This document shows positions 8,112-15,235 of a stretch of 41,167 nt of DNA, piece by piece. The stretch covers positions 1 through 41,167 of the forward strand of contig DAHVFB010000017.1 of assembly GCA_027317185.1 (NCBI GenBank). Reading direction: 5' to 3'. Origin of the DNA: Deltaproteobacteria bacterium (GTDB taxonomy: Bacteria > Desulfobacterota > Binatia > Binatales > Binataceae). The notes below the pieces were generated by a model that worked only from the letters and a program-made list of their open reading frames with translations, did not search any database and was not told where the DNA came from. Within the stretch, counting starts at the first letter, position 1, and every line of letters begins with the position of its first letter. A program made the translations under genes and the position numbers.

Positions 8112-8456
8112 TTATTCGCCCACCTCAACGAAGCGCCTGTAATCGAATGCCGCATCTGTAACTGAAGGCTCGTTGAAGATTTCGACCGCCGGCGCCACCG
8201 CCATGAAAGCATACGTCAGGTAAAGAAGTAACTTCGCGTCATCCGGCATTTCATGCATCGGATATTGATCCAGGTACGTTGCGATCCGTTCCATTTCCGG
8301 CAGTATTGCCGCGTAGAACTCCTCGATCTCCGGCATTGTGCTGGTCAGGCGTTTAACCCGGCGTTCGCCCTGAGTGGGCAGTGCCCAATTCACAAATTTA
8401 CCAAGCTGGGCGAAGTCAGCGGGCAGTTCGCGGTTTCCTTGTTTCGAGTCATCCAT
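8112..8456 (-). CDS. Small Rieske-associated protein sC (114 aa, uncharacterised family)
   Basis: Third member of the small family: LPADFAQLGKFVNWALP, ERRVKR, IEEFYAAILPEMERIATYL, LLLYLTYAFMAVAPAVEIF, then V-T-DA and RF. It starts at ATG 8456 with AAGGTG upstream and follows R3 by 85 bases. Its conserved positions match sA and sB although the sequences are well diverged, which argues for old duplication and retained function rather than a recent copy. It may be a dedicated partner for R3. It lacks Cys motifs and transmembrane segments. Confidence 0.82.
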   Translation of the reverse strand: MDDSKQGNRELPADFAQLGKFVNWALPTQGERRVKRLTSTMPEIEEFYAAILPEMERIATYLDQYPMHEMPDDAKLLLYLTYAFMAVAPAVEIFNEPSVTDAAFDYRRFVEVGE

Positions 8457-8541
8457 TTGAAGCTTGCACCTTAGGTTCGCGATTCACTTCGAAAGCTCTT
8501 TCGGCAAGTGCCCCGGCGTAATGAAAGCTTTCCGATAGCCA

Positions 8542-9738
8542 TCAACCCCTTATCATCGCATCGATAACCTCGTAGCTATGCCGGCACGCGACCTCTTGAT
8601 CGCTAAAGTTGAGTTCTGTTTTAACTCCCGAACTTAATGAAGCTTGAGTGTTTTCGAGCGTAAACAAGTCTTCAAGCAGCACGTCATAAAGCATAACTTT
8701 ATTAAACTCTTGCATAATCGATTCGGATGGAACGGCGGGAGGCTTCATATACATCTTAACTTCGTATCTCGTTTGATCGACTGCCACTGGCCAGGCCCAT
8801 TGAGTTAAGTAATAACCCTCGCCCAGAATAATCTGAAGGTTGGGGAATAGGACGTGAATATCGAAGGCCCAGTTGTTATCTTGTTCGGGATTCAAGCCTG
8901 GATGGTTCGTTTGATTTATGCTCGGAGTGTAGGGAGATGATAAACGGGCCAGCTTGAGCGCCAGACTTTCAGAAGGTCGCGGTTTCACCTTGGGATTTCC
9001 CCACACCGACACCGACCGATGCCGTTTGAACATGCGGGCCGAAGTAAGATGCGCAAAGGGATTTTCTTTTGCCGCAAAGGCAGAGGCGACCGTGCGGCGA
9101 TGGAGCGCGACGACATGGTATGCCTCCTGCACAGAATCAAGCACGATCTTCCAGTTGCAACGGAGATCCGTTCGGTAGTGACCGGCCAGTGGAAACGAGA
9201 AATCAAAACCTTTAACCAGGGGAGCCATCTCGCCAATCCATTGGTCGACCGTCTCGCCAACGGTTAAGCTTGCATTTACAAAAATAAATCCCTCCCAGCT
9301 ATCGCTGGCCAAGGGCATAAGTTTCAATTTCGACTTATCAAGATCGAAAAAGCTTTGTTCGTCCGGAATGTATGCAAGTTTGCCGTCTAAATCGTATCTC
9401 CAACCGTGAAAACAACAGGTGAAGGCAGAAACGTTGCCGTGAGTGCCGCCGGTTCCAGCTAATTTATTACCCCGATGCTGGCACATGTTATGGAACGCTC
9501 GAATGGCGCCGTCCTGGCCGCGAACGACGATTATCGAGGTTCGGAGGATCGGCAGGTCACGAACAAAATAATCTCCCGGTTGACTGATGTCCTCGACCCT
9601 TCCCACGCAGAGCCATGATCGCTTGAAGACTCGCTCGCGTTCGAGTTCAAAATAGTCCTTGGAGATGTACGGCTCCACGGGGACTGGCGCGGTTGACAGT
9701 CCGAAGCTATGGGTAAAAGATTTGCCGTTTAGTTTCAT
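8542..9738 (-). CDS. Rieske non-heme iron oxygenase alpha subunit (R3, first gene of the cluster)
   Basis: A 398-residue oxygenase alpha subunit from ATG 9738 (MKLNGKSFTH); a TTG at 9756 is an alternative start. Rieske ligands are Cys86/His88 (CQHRGN) and Cys108/His111 in CCFHGW. The iron-site histidines lie in EAYHVVALHRR after NWKIVLDSVQ, again with Glu rather than Asp as bridging carboxylate. The C-terminal domain shows HVLFPNLQIILGEGYYLTQWAWPVAVD, like the equivalent parts of R1 and R2. It opens the minus-strand cluster; the gene-free 600 bases upstream should hold the promoter. GC content is clearly below that of the flanking genes. Confidence 0.94.
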   Translation of the reverse strand: MKLNGKSFTHSFGLSTAPVPVEPYISKDYFELERERVFKRSWLCVGRVEDISQPGDYFVRDLPILRTSIIVVRGQDGAIRAFHNMCQHRGNKLAGTGGTHGNVSAFTCCFHGWRYDLDGKLAYIPDEQSFFDLDKSKLKLMPLASDSWEGFIFVNASLTVGETVDQWIGEMAPLVKGFDFSFPLAGHYRTDLRCNWKIVLDSVQEAYHVVALHRRTVASAFAAKENPFAHLTSARMFKRHRSVSVWGNPKVKPRPSESLALKLARLSSPYTPSINQTNHPGLNPEQDNNWAFDIHVLFPNLQIILGEGYYLTQWAWPVAVDQTRYEVKMYMKPPAVPSESIMQEFNKVMLYDVLLEDLFTLENTQASLSSGVKTELNFSDQEVACRHSYEVIDAMIRG

Positions 9739-10351
9739 GATCTTGTTACTCTCCAACCCGTAAGTTTCTTAAGGCGCTGTTACGATACCCAAGGTGGACG
9801 TTCATCGCTCCATTACCGCGGCCAAAACCACAAAATCGACAATCAACATCCCGCTTCTGACGAACGCTTGATCGGCACCCTTGTCGCGACCCCAAAATCA
9901 CACGTTGCATCGCAGCTTTACTATGGCATCGTTGCCATGCGCAATAGTCGGACAGGCAATGTTTATTTGTTTTGATGACGGCTTTTTCAAGGATTAGTTG
10001 ACGCTGTTTCCGCACTCGCGCCATAGGCATTTCTCAATCACGTAGCCGAACGGTTCGAAGCGTTAGTTGCATTTATAGAATGACCACGCGCAATTCTTTG
10101 TACTTTTGCATCGGCGATGCGTGGCTGGAGGCATTCAAACAACGGAAACAAACCCCATCGCGCTGTGGGACTTTCAGGCCGGAATGATGGGACCCTGCAA
10201 TGCTTTTATAGTCGCGTGATTTCTCAAATGATTTCGGCGCAAGCGGTCAGAACTATACCTGTTTTCCGTTAATTCCGGCCCGCGAGAACATCCATGCCGC
10301 CCGAACTATATAAAAATTTTGTAAATTCCTGAATTCGACTTGAGGCACCGA
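9739..10351. other. Gene-free control region between divergent transcription units
   Basis: About 610 bases with no convincing gene; a 94-codon minus-strand frame here has no start signal and no recognisable content. It is AT-richer than its surroundings. It holds a perfect hairpin ATGGCA-TCGT-TGCCAT (9923-9938) and an inverted repeat GCATCG-G-CGATGC (10108-10120). On the minus strand TTGAAA and AATAAA are 17 bases apart near 9965-9990, a possible promoter for the oxygenase cluster. On the plus strand ACTATATAAAA near 10304 could be the -10 of the small membrane protein gene. Confidence 0.4.
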
Positions 10352-10498
10352 ATGATGAGGCAGAGATTTGTCACCCTAATCTCATTCATCATGGGCGTAG
10401 CCTGCGGAGCCGCGCTCGCGATGCATTACTCGTCGCCGACGGTTCAACTTTACCGCAGCGTGATCGTACAGCCGTACGAGCCTCCCCGCGGGCTTTGA
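10352..10498 (+). CDS. Small membrane-anchored or exported protein (48 aa)
   Basis: A short gene starting ATG ATG at 10352 with GAGG six bases upstream and stopping at TGA 10496-10498. The peptide begins MMRQRFVTLISFIMGVACGA, giving one hydrophobic segment (about residues 6-23) after two arginines, i.e. a signal anchor or signal peptide, followed by a short polar tail that ends PYEPPRGL. I recognise no family. It lies upstream of RidA in the same direction with 129 bases between. It could be non-coding; the ribosome-binding site and the clean hydrophobic profile are the support. Confidence 0.45.
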   Translation: MMRQRFVTLISFIMGVACGAALAMHYSSPTVQLYRSVIVQPYEPPRGL

Positions 10499-10627
10499 AG
10501 TAGCTTTCTTCAGGCTGGTTTTCGGCTTCGACCGTTGCGGCGGCTTCGGTTTGCCTTCGAGGAAGACCTGATCTATGCACTGACGAGGTTTCGCGAGCGC
10601 TGGGCATTCCCACGGAGGCATCAGAGC

Positions 10628-11032
10628 ATGGAACGCGAGTTCATAAATCCGCCAGGCATCTTCAAGCATCCGCATTTTACCCGGGTGGTAAGCGTCAAAG
10701 GCCCGATGAAGATTCTCTTCATCGCGGGGCAAACTCCTTCCGACGAAGACTACAATTGCGTCGCACCCGGCGATTATCTGGCTCAGTACCGCAAGGTGAT
10801 GGAGAACCTCGACGTGCAGATGAAGGCGGCCGGGGCGACCTGGGACGACGTGGTCTATCGCCGGATGTTCGTGCTCGATGTCGACGCTTTCATCAAGGCG
10901 CTGTCGGATCCCGGCAATCCGCGTTACTTCAATCCTGATCAGCCGCCGCCCAGCACTTTGATCGGCGTTACCCGCCTGTCGAATCCTCAATTCCTGGTGG
11001 AGATCGATCTGGTGGCGGTGATCAACGAGTAA
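10628..11032 (+). CDS. RidA/YjgF/YER057c-family protein
   Basis: A 134-residue protein from ATG 10628, chosen because GGAGG lies ten bases upstream and the upstream frame reads through non-coding sequence. Rid-family landmarks are FIAGQTPSDE near the start, YLAQYRKVMENLDVQMKAAGATWDDVV in the middle, and STLIGVTRLSNPQFLVEIDLVAVI at the end. The arginine in VTRL and the glutamate in VEID correspond to the residues that hold the carboxylate of imines in RidA. Members hydrolyse reactive enamines or imines or act in catabolic pathways. It converges on the UbiD-like gene. Confidence 0.9.
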   Translation: MEREFINPPGIFKHPHFTRVVSVKGPMKILFIAGQTPSDEDYNCVAPGDYLAQYRKVMENLDVQMKAAGATWDDVVYRRMFVLDVDAFIKALSDPGNPRYFNPDQPPPSTLIGVTRLSNPQFLVEIDLVAVINE

Positions 11033-11064
11033 CCAGTCGCAGGCCGGGCGTCGGATAATCCGTC

Positions 11065-12558
11065 TCAGGGAACCCCGCCCGGCTCCTTGTCGGTGGACGG
11101 TTTACCGTGGTAGCCGTATTCGCTCCAGCGCGATAAAACCCGCTGGCGAATATCGTCGGTCCAGCCCTGTGCGAAATCCGAAACGCTGGCATGGTCGCGC
11201 CGGTACTCTGGCGACCAGGTATGGGGTAGCGATGCGTTCATCGTCCAGATGCTGGTTTCCATCGTGTTGCGTTCTTCAGGCGTCAGGAACGGGCATAGCG
11301 GGTTGGCCGCGATATTATCGACCGTCTGGTACGACTTCGGATGCATGCGGGTCGATATCGCCCAGAACACATCCTGCAGATCGGTAACGTCGACATCTTC
11401 TTCGACAAAAACGACGCCAAATTGAATCAGCCGCGGCGACGACAGCATCGTGGCCAATATCTGCTTGTGCACCCCCGGCCTGGGCTTCACCGAAACCACC
11501 GGCGTGAGTCCGAAATGGTAATAGACCGATTTGACCGGGATGCGCGCGCGCATCAACCGCTCCTTGGCCACCGCGCTGCGCAGCAATGACTCGGGCACCG
11601 CGCAATCGTCCCACGGCTTGCCCATGTTCGCCATCGTGTGGATCGGATTGCGCCGATGCGTGATGCATTTGATCCGCGCCAGCGGGCTTTTTCCGCGATG
11701 CGCCGAATGGCCGGTATATTCGCCGAAGGGGCCTTCTTCGACCCGCACGCCCGGCAGCACCTCGGCCTCGATTATCATCTCGGCGTTGGCCGGAACTTCC
11801 AGATCGATAGTCTCGCACTTGACCAGCGGCGCGCCCTCGCCGAGCAACCCACCCGCCGCCTCGGCCTCGCTCACCTCGTAATCGAGATTGCTGATGGCGG
11901 CAAGGTGGAGCAGCGGATGGGCGCCGATCACCAGCGCGATCGGCATCGGCTTGCCGGCCGCCTCGTACTTGGCGAAGATATGGCCGCCATGCTGGGCCGA
12001 GGGCAGCAGCAGCACGGCGAAGCTTTTCTCGTCCTTCACCATGCAGCGGTAAATCGCCCAGTTGACCCATCCGGTTTCCGGGTCCTTGATCACCACGATA
12101 TCCCAGGTGCCGATATAGCGGCCGCCATCGATGCTCTTGATCCACGGGGCGGGAAATTCCAGCAGGTTGACCTTTTCCAGCGGGATGATCACTTCCTTGC
12201 ACGGCGCTTCGTTGCGAGCAACGGTAATCGGCTTTCGTGGACTGGCCAGCGCATGACGAATCCGTTCGATCAGATCGAGCGGTCCCACCGTCCGATCTTC
12301 GAGGCCCATCGCCATCGCCAACCGCGCATGAAGCGGCCGTCCGGGACCGAGCAGGACGGCGGCCATGCGATGGCCCGGGTAGCCGGTGAGGTTCTCGAAC
12401 AGCGGCGCCGGTTCGCGCAGCTCGCAGGCCAGCCGGCTGATCGCTCCGGCCTCGAGGTTCCAATCGACTTCCGTGGTGATGCGTGTAAGCTCGCCCCCCG
12501 CGCCGAGCACCTTGAGGTATTCGCGCAGGTCGCGCCCGATCGAAGAATTGCCGCTCAT
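11065..12558 (-). CDS. UbiD-family prFMN-dependent decarboxylase
   Basis: A 497-residue UbiD-like (de)carboxylase from ATG 12558 (GGAGG 4-9 bases upstream; the TTG at 12597 is discarded). Key residues align with those of fungal Fdc1 at a constant offset of two: Asn166 in WVNWAIYR, Arg171, Glu231 in SEAEAAGG, and Glu275/Glu280 in EEGPFGEYTG, so the Glu-Arg-Glu catalytic triad is intact. It should use prenylated FMN on an aromatic or alpha,beta-unsaturated acid. No UbiX prenyltransferase is in the window, so the cofactor must be made elsewhere. The substrate is unknown; relatives act on protocatechuate, vanillate, ferulate or polyprenyl-hydroxybenzoate. Confidence 0.93.
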   Translation of the reverse strand: MSGNSSIGRDLREYLKVLGAGGELTRITTEVDWNLEAGAISRLACELREPAPLFENLTGYPGHRMAAVLLGPGRPLHARLAMAMGLEDRTVGPLDLIERIRHALASPRKPITVARNEAPCKEVIIPLEKVNLLEFPAPWIKSIDGGRYIGTWDIVVIKDPETGWVNWAIYRCMVKDEKSFAVLLLPSAQHGGHIFAKYEAAGKPMPIALVIGAHPLLHLAAISNLDYEVSEAEAAGGLLGEGAPLVKCETIDLEVPANAEMIIEAEVLPGVRVEEGPFGEYTGHSAHRGKSPLARIKCITHRRNPIHTMANMGKPWDDCAVPESLLRSAVAKERLMRARIPVKSVYYHFGLTPVVSVKPRPGVHKQILATMLSSPRLIQFGVVFVEEDVDVTDLQDVFWAISTRMHPKSYQTVDNIAANPLCPFLTPEERNTMETSIWTMNASLPHTWSPEYRRDHASVSDFAQGWTDDIRQRVLSRWSEYGYHGKPSTDKEPGGVP

Positions 12559-12715
12559 GAAACCTCCGCTGTCTGCCGCTGCGATTCGGATGACCAAGGA
12601 TGCTTCGGTTTGCTATCGCTTCTCACGGTTATAAGTCAGTTACTCGGAAGAAAACAAATTTCGCGAATGTATACTAGCGTCGTGCTCATCCGAACTGGGA
12701 TCGTCTGTAGACGAC

Positions 12716-12836
12716 TGTAGGCGCCGGTGCAGAACTGACCCGGGGTCGCCTTGAAAATTAACCCACCCCAGCGTGGGGACTCCACAGCGGAGGCCTCATG
12801 CTGGTGGCGAGGAAACGGTGGAGCATGCGAGGAAAA
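12716..12836 (+). mobile_element. Possible remnant of an insertion-sequence left end (IS21-like)
   Basis: TGTAGGCGCCGGTGCAGAAC at 12716, followed by a short run that includes TGACCC, TTGAAAATT and AACCCACCCC, resembles the terminal region of IS21-type elements. A short open start, ATGCTGGTGGCGAGG at 12798, stands where the transposase istA would begin. Nothing recognisable as transposase follows; the sequence runs straight into the 3' end of the methyltransferase gene. If correct, it is a deletion scar. The resemblance is from memory of such ends. Confidence 0.3.
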
Positions 12837-13862
12837 CTATGTGACGGTCGCCTCGATCAAGCTATAGCGGCCGGCGGGCACGACCCGCGTGGTCCGAAAG
12901 CCGCTCTTGCCGAGCAGTTCGCGATGTTCGCTCTCCGTCCGTTCGCATCCTCCGGCGCCGCGCAACATATTCAGATCTGACAACATGGCCGACAGATGGT
13001 CCGCTTTGGGCTCCAGCTTCTCGGGCACGATTCGATCGATCGCGGTCAGCCGTGCGCCCGGTCTCAGCGCGCGATGGCAGTTTCGTAGAATCTGCAGGCA
13101 ACGTTCATCGTTCCAGTCATGGATAATGTTCTTCAATATGATTGCATCCGCAGCGGCAGGCACGGATTCAAAGAAGCTTCCTGCGATGAATTCGGCTCGT
13201 TCGGCAGCGCCTGCGGCGGACAGATTCATTCTTGCTCCTTCTGCGCAATGCGGCAGATCGTAGACGATGCCGCGCATCGATGGGTACATCGTCAGGATCG
13301 CACTCATCAGTTCGCCAAGCCCGCCGCCAACATCCAACAGTGTCGAGACTCCCGCGAAGTCGCACGCGGCGAGCAGGGCCGGCAGCGCGGCGCGCGTCAT
13401 CGAGACCATGCCTTCGTTAAATAAGCCCGCGTCCTTCATCTCCGCCAGCTTCTCGAAGCGCTCCGAGCCAAATCCTGCCAGTTCGTCAGCAGTCTTACCG
13501 GTGCGGATCGATTCGATCAGCTGACCCCATCCAGCTCTCAGTAGTTCACCCTCGACCAGGACCCAGGCCTTTAGTGAGCGCTCGGACTTGCCCGCCAGAC
13601 GGATTCCCATCTCAGTGAGCTCGAATCTGCCCTCCGCTCCTTCCTTGAAAATCCCGAGCGTGACCAAGGTGCGCATCAGACGGAGTAGCGAGCGCTCGTG
13701 GGTGTCGGTTAACTGCGCTAGCTCAGTGGCCGTGCGCGGGCGCTCGACTAGCAGATCGGCGATGCCGAGCTTGGCGGAAACGTAGATCACGGCTGTCACG
13801 CGATGGCCTGCGATCAAATCCAGTAGCGTGTTCGCGGTTGGATCGGGACTCTCTATGACCAT
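12837..13862 (-). CDS. SAM-dependent O-methyltransferase (caffeate/acetylserotonin/hydroxyneurosporene type)
   Basis: A 341-residue class I methyltransferase of the two-domain plant-type O-methyltransferase family. Residues about 10-95 form a winged-helix dimerisation domain (LLDLIAGHRVTAVIYVSAKLGIADLL; RSLLRLMRTLVTLGIF). The SAM-binding loop is LLDVGGGLGEL (175-185), with YDLP at 201-204. The catalytic-base motif is IIHDWNDE with His248. The ATG at 13862 has AAGGGAG upstream. Its substrate is likely a phenol or similar hydroxyl. The start codon lies inside the decayed brnA sequence and the 3' end abuts an IS-like scar, so this gene sits in a patchwork area. Confidence 0.9.
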   Translation of the reverse strand: MVIESPDPTANTLLDLIAGHRVTAVIYVSAKLGIADLLVERPRTATELAQLTDTHERSLLRLMRTLVTLGIFKEGAEGRFELTEMGIRLAGKSERSLKAWVLVEGELLRAGWGQLIESIRTGKTADELAGFGSERFEKLAEMKDAGLFNEGMVSMTRAALPALLAACDFAGVSTLLDVGGGLGELMSAILTMYPSMRGIVYDLPHCAEGARMNLSAAGAAERAEFIAGSFFESVPAAADAIILKNIIHDWNDERCLQILRNCHRALRPGARLTAIDRIVPEKLEPKADHLSAMLSDLNMLRGAGGCERTESEHRELLGKSGFRTTRVVPAGRYSLIEATVT

Positions 13863-14042
13863 AGTAGACTCCCTTCTTGCGTTATTGCCCAGAATTTTGA
13901 CCCATCACCCCGCGATATGCCAGCGTCCCGGAGTTTCTCCCGGATGGCGCAGGCACAGCAGAATGGTGATTCTGGTCTTGCCCGGTTCCGGCGGCGCGAC
14001 CGCTCCGCATTTGCCCTTGCTGAAATCGCATTCACGCTTCAT
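13853..14042 (-). pseudogene. brnA-like antitoxin remnant (frameshifted)
   Basis: From ATG 14042 the minus strand reads MKRECDFSKGKCGAVAPPEP then GKTRITI, closely matching the N-terminus of BrnA antitoxins (K-EYDFSK-KRG-V, G-KTRITI). After this the frame runs into unrelated residues and a stop at 13905. In the next frame the expected continuation can be read: IREKLRDAG, then KFWAITQEGSLL where BrnA has YQTLIN-ALREY. The central LD-D-L strand is lost. This is a degraded antitoxin gene. It directly follows the last codons of a brnT-like gene. Confidence 0.55.
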
Positions 14043-14098
14043 AAACTTTGCTTCTCGTACTCCGCGCGTTCGCGTCGGATAGCTCTCGCGAGGGCCCG
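14039..14098 (-). pseudogene. brnT-like toxin remnant (last 19 codons only)
   Basis: Immediately after the mazF stop codon the minus strand reads RALARAIRRERAEYEKQSL and a TGA at 14041-14039. This is the typical C-terminal tail of BrnT toxins (S-RRA-RRER--YE), and its stop overlaps the brnA-like ATG in an ATGA arrangement, as in intact brnTA operons. The rest of brnT is missing and is replaced by mazEF, so mazEF took the place of the 5' part of a brnTA locus. Confidence 0.5.
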
Positions 14099-14446
14099 TC
14101 ATATCGTGATGAAGGCGTTCAGCTTCGCGCGGACCAGTTGCGCTACTTCGGATGGCACAGCAGCGCCCGCGTAGCGGATGGGCCGGGCAATCGTGTCGAT
14201 GCTACGGATATGACTGATTAGAATTTCCCCCGCGATTGGCAGTCCCGGCGGCAGCACCACGCTGGTCGGGAACGGACGTACATGTGATGTAATCGGGCAA
14301 ACGACGGCCAAACCCGCGTTTCTGGTGAAGGTGGACGAGGAGATCACAAGGGCCGGCCGACGCCCCGCCTGTTCTATACGCCTGGTCGGGTCGAAGTCTG
14401 TCCAGATCAGATCGCCCGCGTCGGGCAGATAGGTGCGCGCTGTCAT
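14099..14446 (-). CDS. mazF: MazF/PemK-type endoribonuclease toxin
   Basis: A 115-residue toxin of the MazF/PemK/CcdB fold. Typical segments are GDLIWTDFDPT near the start, RRPALVIS, VVCPITSHVRPFP in the middle, and GEILISHIRSID before the C-terminal helix. Such proteins cut single-stranded mRNA at short sites and stop translation. Its ATG overlaps the stop of the upstream mazE by four bases (ATGA), so the two are translationally coupled, antitoxin first. Its own stop is followed without a gap by the tail of a brnT-like gene. Confidence 0.93.
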   Translation of the reverse strand: MTARTYLPDAGDLIWTDFDPTRRIEQAGRRPALVISSSTFTRNAGLAVVCPITSHVRPFPTSVVLPPGLPIAGEILISHIRSIDTIARPIRYAGAAVPSEVAQLVRAKLNAFITI

Positions 14447-14703
14447 TCTTCGACGATCTCACGCCCGACATCCGCTCCCCACTCGAAGGCCCCGGCATAG
14501 GCCGCCCGCCATTGTTTCGGGCTTTTGCCTTTGAACAGTTCCTCCAGGGTGAACTGCGGGACGGCGCGCCGGATGACGATATCGCCGTCGAGCGCCTCGA
14601 TCTCGACGCGATCGCCATCGCTGAGCCGGGCGGCCTTCGCGAGTTCGCCGGGAAACCGGATGGCCAGGTTCTTTCCCCACTTGCCGACGATGGCTTGCGG
14701 CAT
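14443..14703 (-). CDS. mazE: MazE-type antitoxin (AbrB/SpoVT fold)
   Basis: An 86-residue antitoxin from ATG 14703, chosen because GAAGGA lies just upstream and MPQAIVGKWGKNLAIRFP is the canonical MazE/AbrB swapped-hairpin start. The DNA-binding barrel is residues 1-45 (LSDGDRVEIEALDGDIVIRR). The acidic C-terminal part (FTLEELFKG, GREIVEE) should wrap around MazF. It normally represses its own operon. The frame continues upstream to 14754 without a better start. Confidence 0.92.
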   Translation of the reverse strand: MPQAIVGKWGKNLAIRFPGELAKAARLSDGDRVEIEALDGDIVIRRAVPQFTLEELFKGKSPKQWRAAYAGAFEWGADVGREIVEE

Positions 14704-14797
14704 GATTCCTTCACCTCCAAGGATATTCCTAGCATATCCCATTTTGATGCCCAATATTATCGGTCGATTTCCATCCGGCCGCCGCGCGGAAGCTGGA

Positions 14798-15235
14798 TCA
14801 GAACGGGCGGTTCATCGATTCGGGCGGCGGTTTGCGCGCAGGTACGCGATAGCTTTCGGCGCCGGGATCGAACCGGCGGGCCATCGGATCGCGCCCGCAA
14901 ATCCGCATGATCAGTCCGGTGGGCACGAGGATTACATAGAAGATGATACTCAGGATGATGCGCTGATTGACCCAGCCCAAAACCAGGCCGAGCTTGGTCC
15001 ATGCCAGTTGCGGAAACTTGAGAGCCTCCGGGAAAAACAGCGCCGGCGCCACCAATGCGATGCACACGATCCACGGCCATAGGGGTATCGCGCGATGCTT
15101 CAGCAGCGGTATCGCCAGCCCGAAAATAAGCGCGAACAGGCCGCCGACGATCAGCCCGAAATCGCGCAACTCCCTGCGCGAGGCTGGCGCTGCCGGCTCT
15201 TCAGTCAAGCTCGAATTCCTGTTGCCATGATTCAT
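14798..15235 (-). CDS. SxtJ-like small membrane protein
   Basis: A 145-residue membrane protein following the carbamoyltransferase. Hydrophobic helices lie in FGLIVGGLFALIFGLAIPLL, LWPWIVCIALVAPALFF and IILSIIFYVILVPTGLIM, then comes a cytoplasmic tail with arginine and proline (GRDPMARRFDPGAESY). The pattern and the position after a NodU-type carbamoyltransferase match the SxtJ family seen in saxitoxin and other clusters. ATG 15235 would overlap the upstream gene by 35 bases. A TTG at 15208 with AGGA eight bases upstream gives a shorter overlap and may be the true start. The family's function is unknown. Confidence 0.8.
   Translation of the reverse strand: MNHGNRNSSLTEEPAAPASRRELRDFGLIVGGLFALIFGLAIPLLKHRAIPLWPWIVCIALVAPALFFPEALKFPQLAWTKLGLVLGWVNQRIILSIIFYVILVPTGLIMRICGRDPMARRFDPGAESYRVPARKPPPESMNRPF

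Noticed and set aside
4089-8456. The three small proteins as Rieske beta subunits
   Set aside because: True beta subunits (as at 17151-17639) are about 160-190 residues with SnoaL motifs; these are shorter, helical and lack them.
9746-10030. A 94-codon minus-strand frame upstream of oxygenase R3
   Set aside because: No ribosome-binding site, no recognisable pattern and odd composition; it lies in a control region.
10382-10990. A 202-codon minus-strand frame opposite RidA
   Set aside because: Antisense of the recognised RidA gene; arginine-rich shadow typical of high-GC DNA.
11315-12463. A 382-codon minus-strand frame inside the UbiD gene
   Set aside because: Out-of-frame reading of UbiD; R/G/A-rich and without family motifs, while the UbiD frame has conserved residues.
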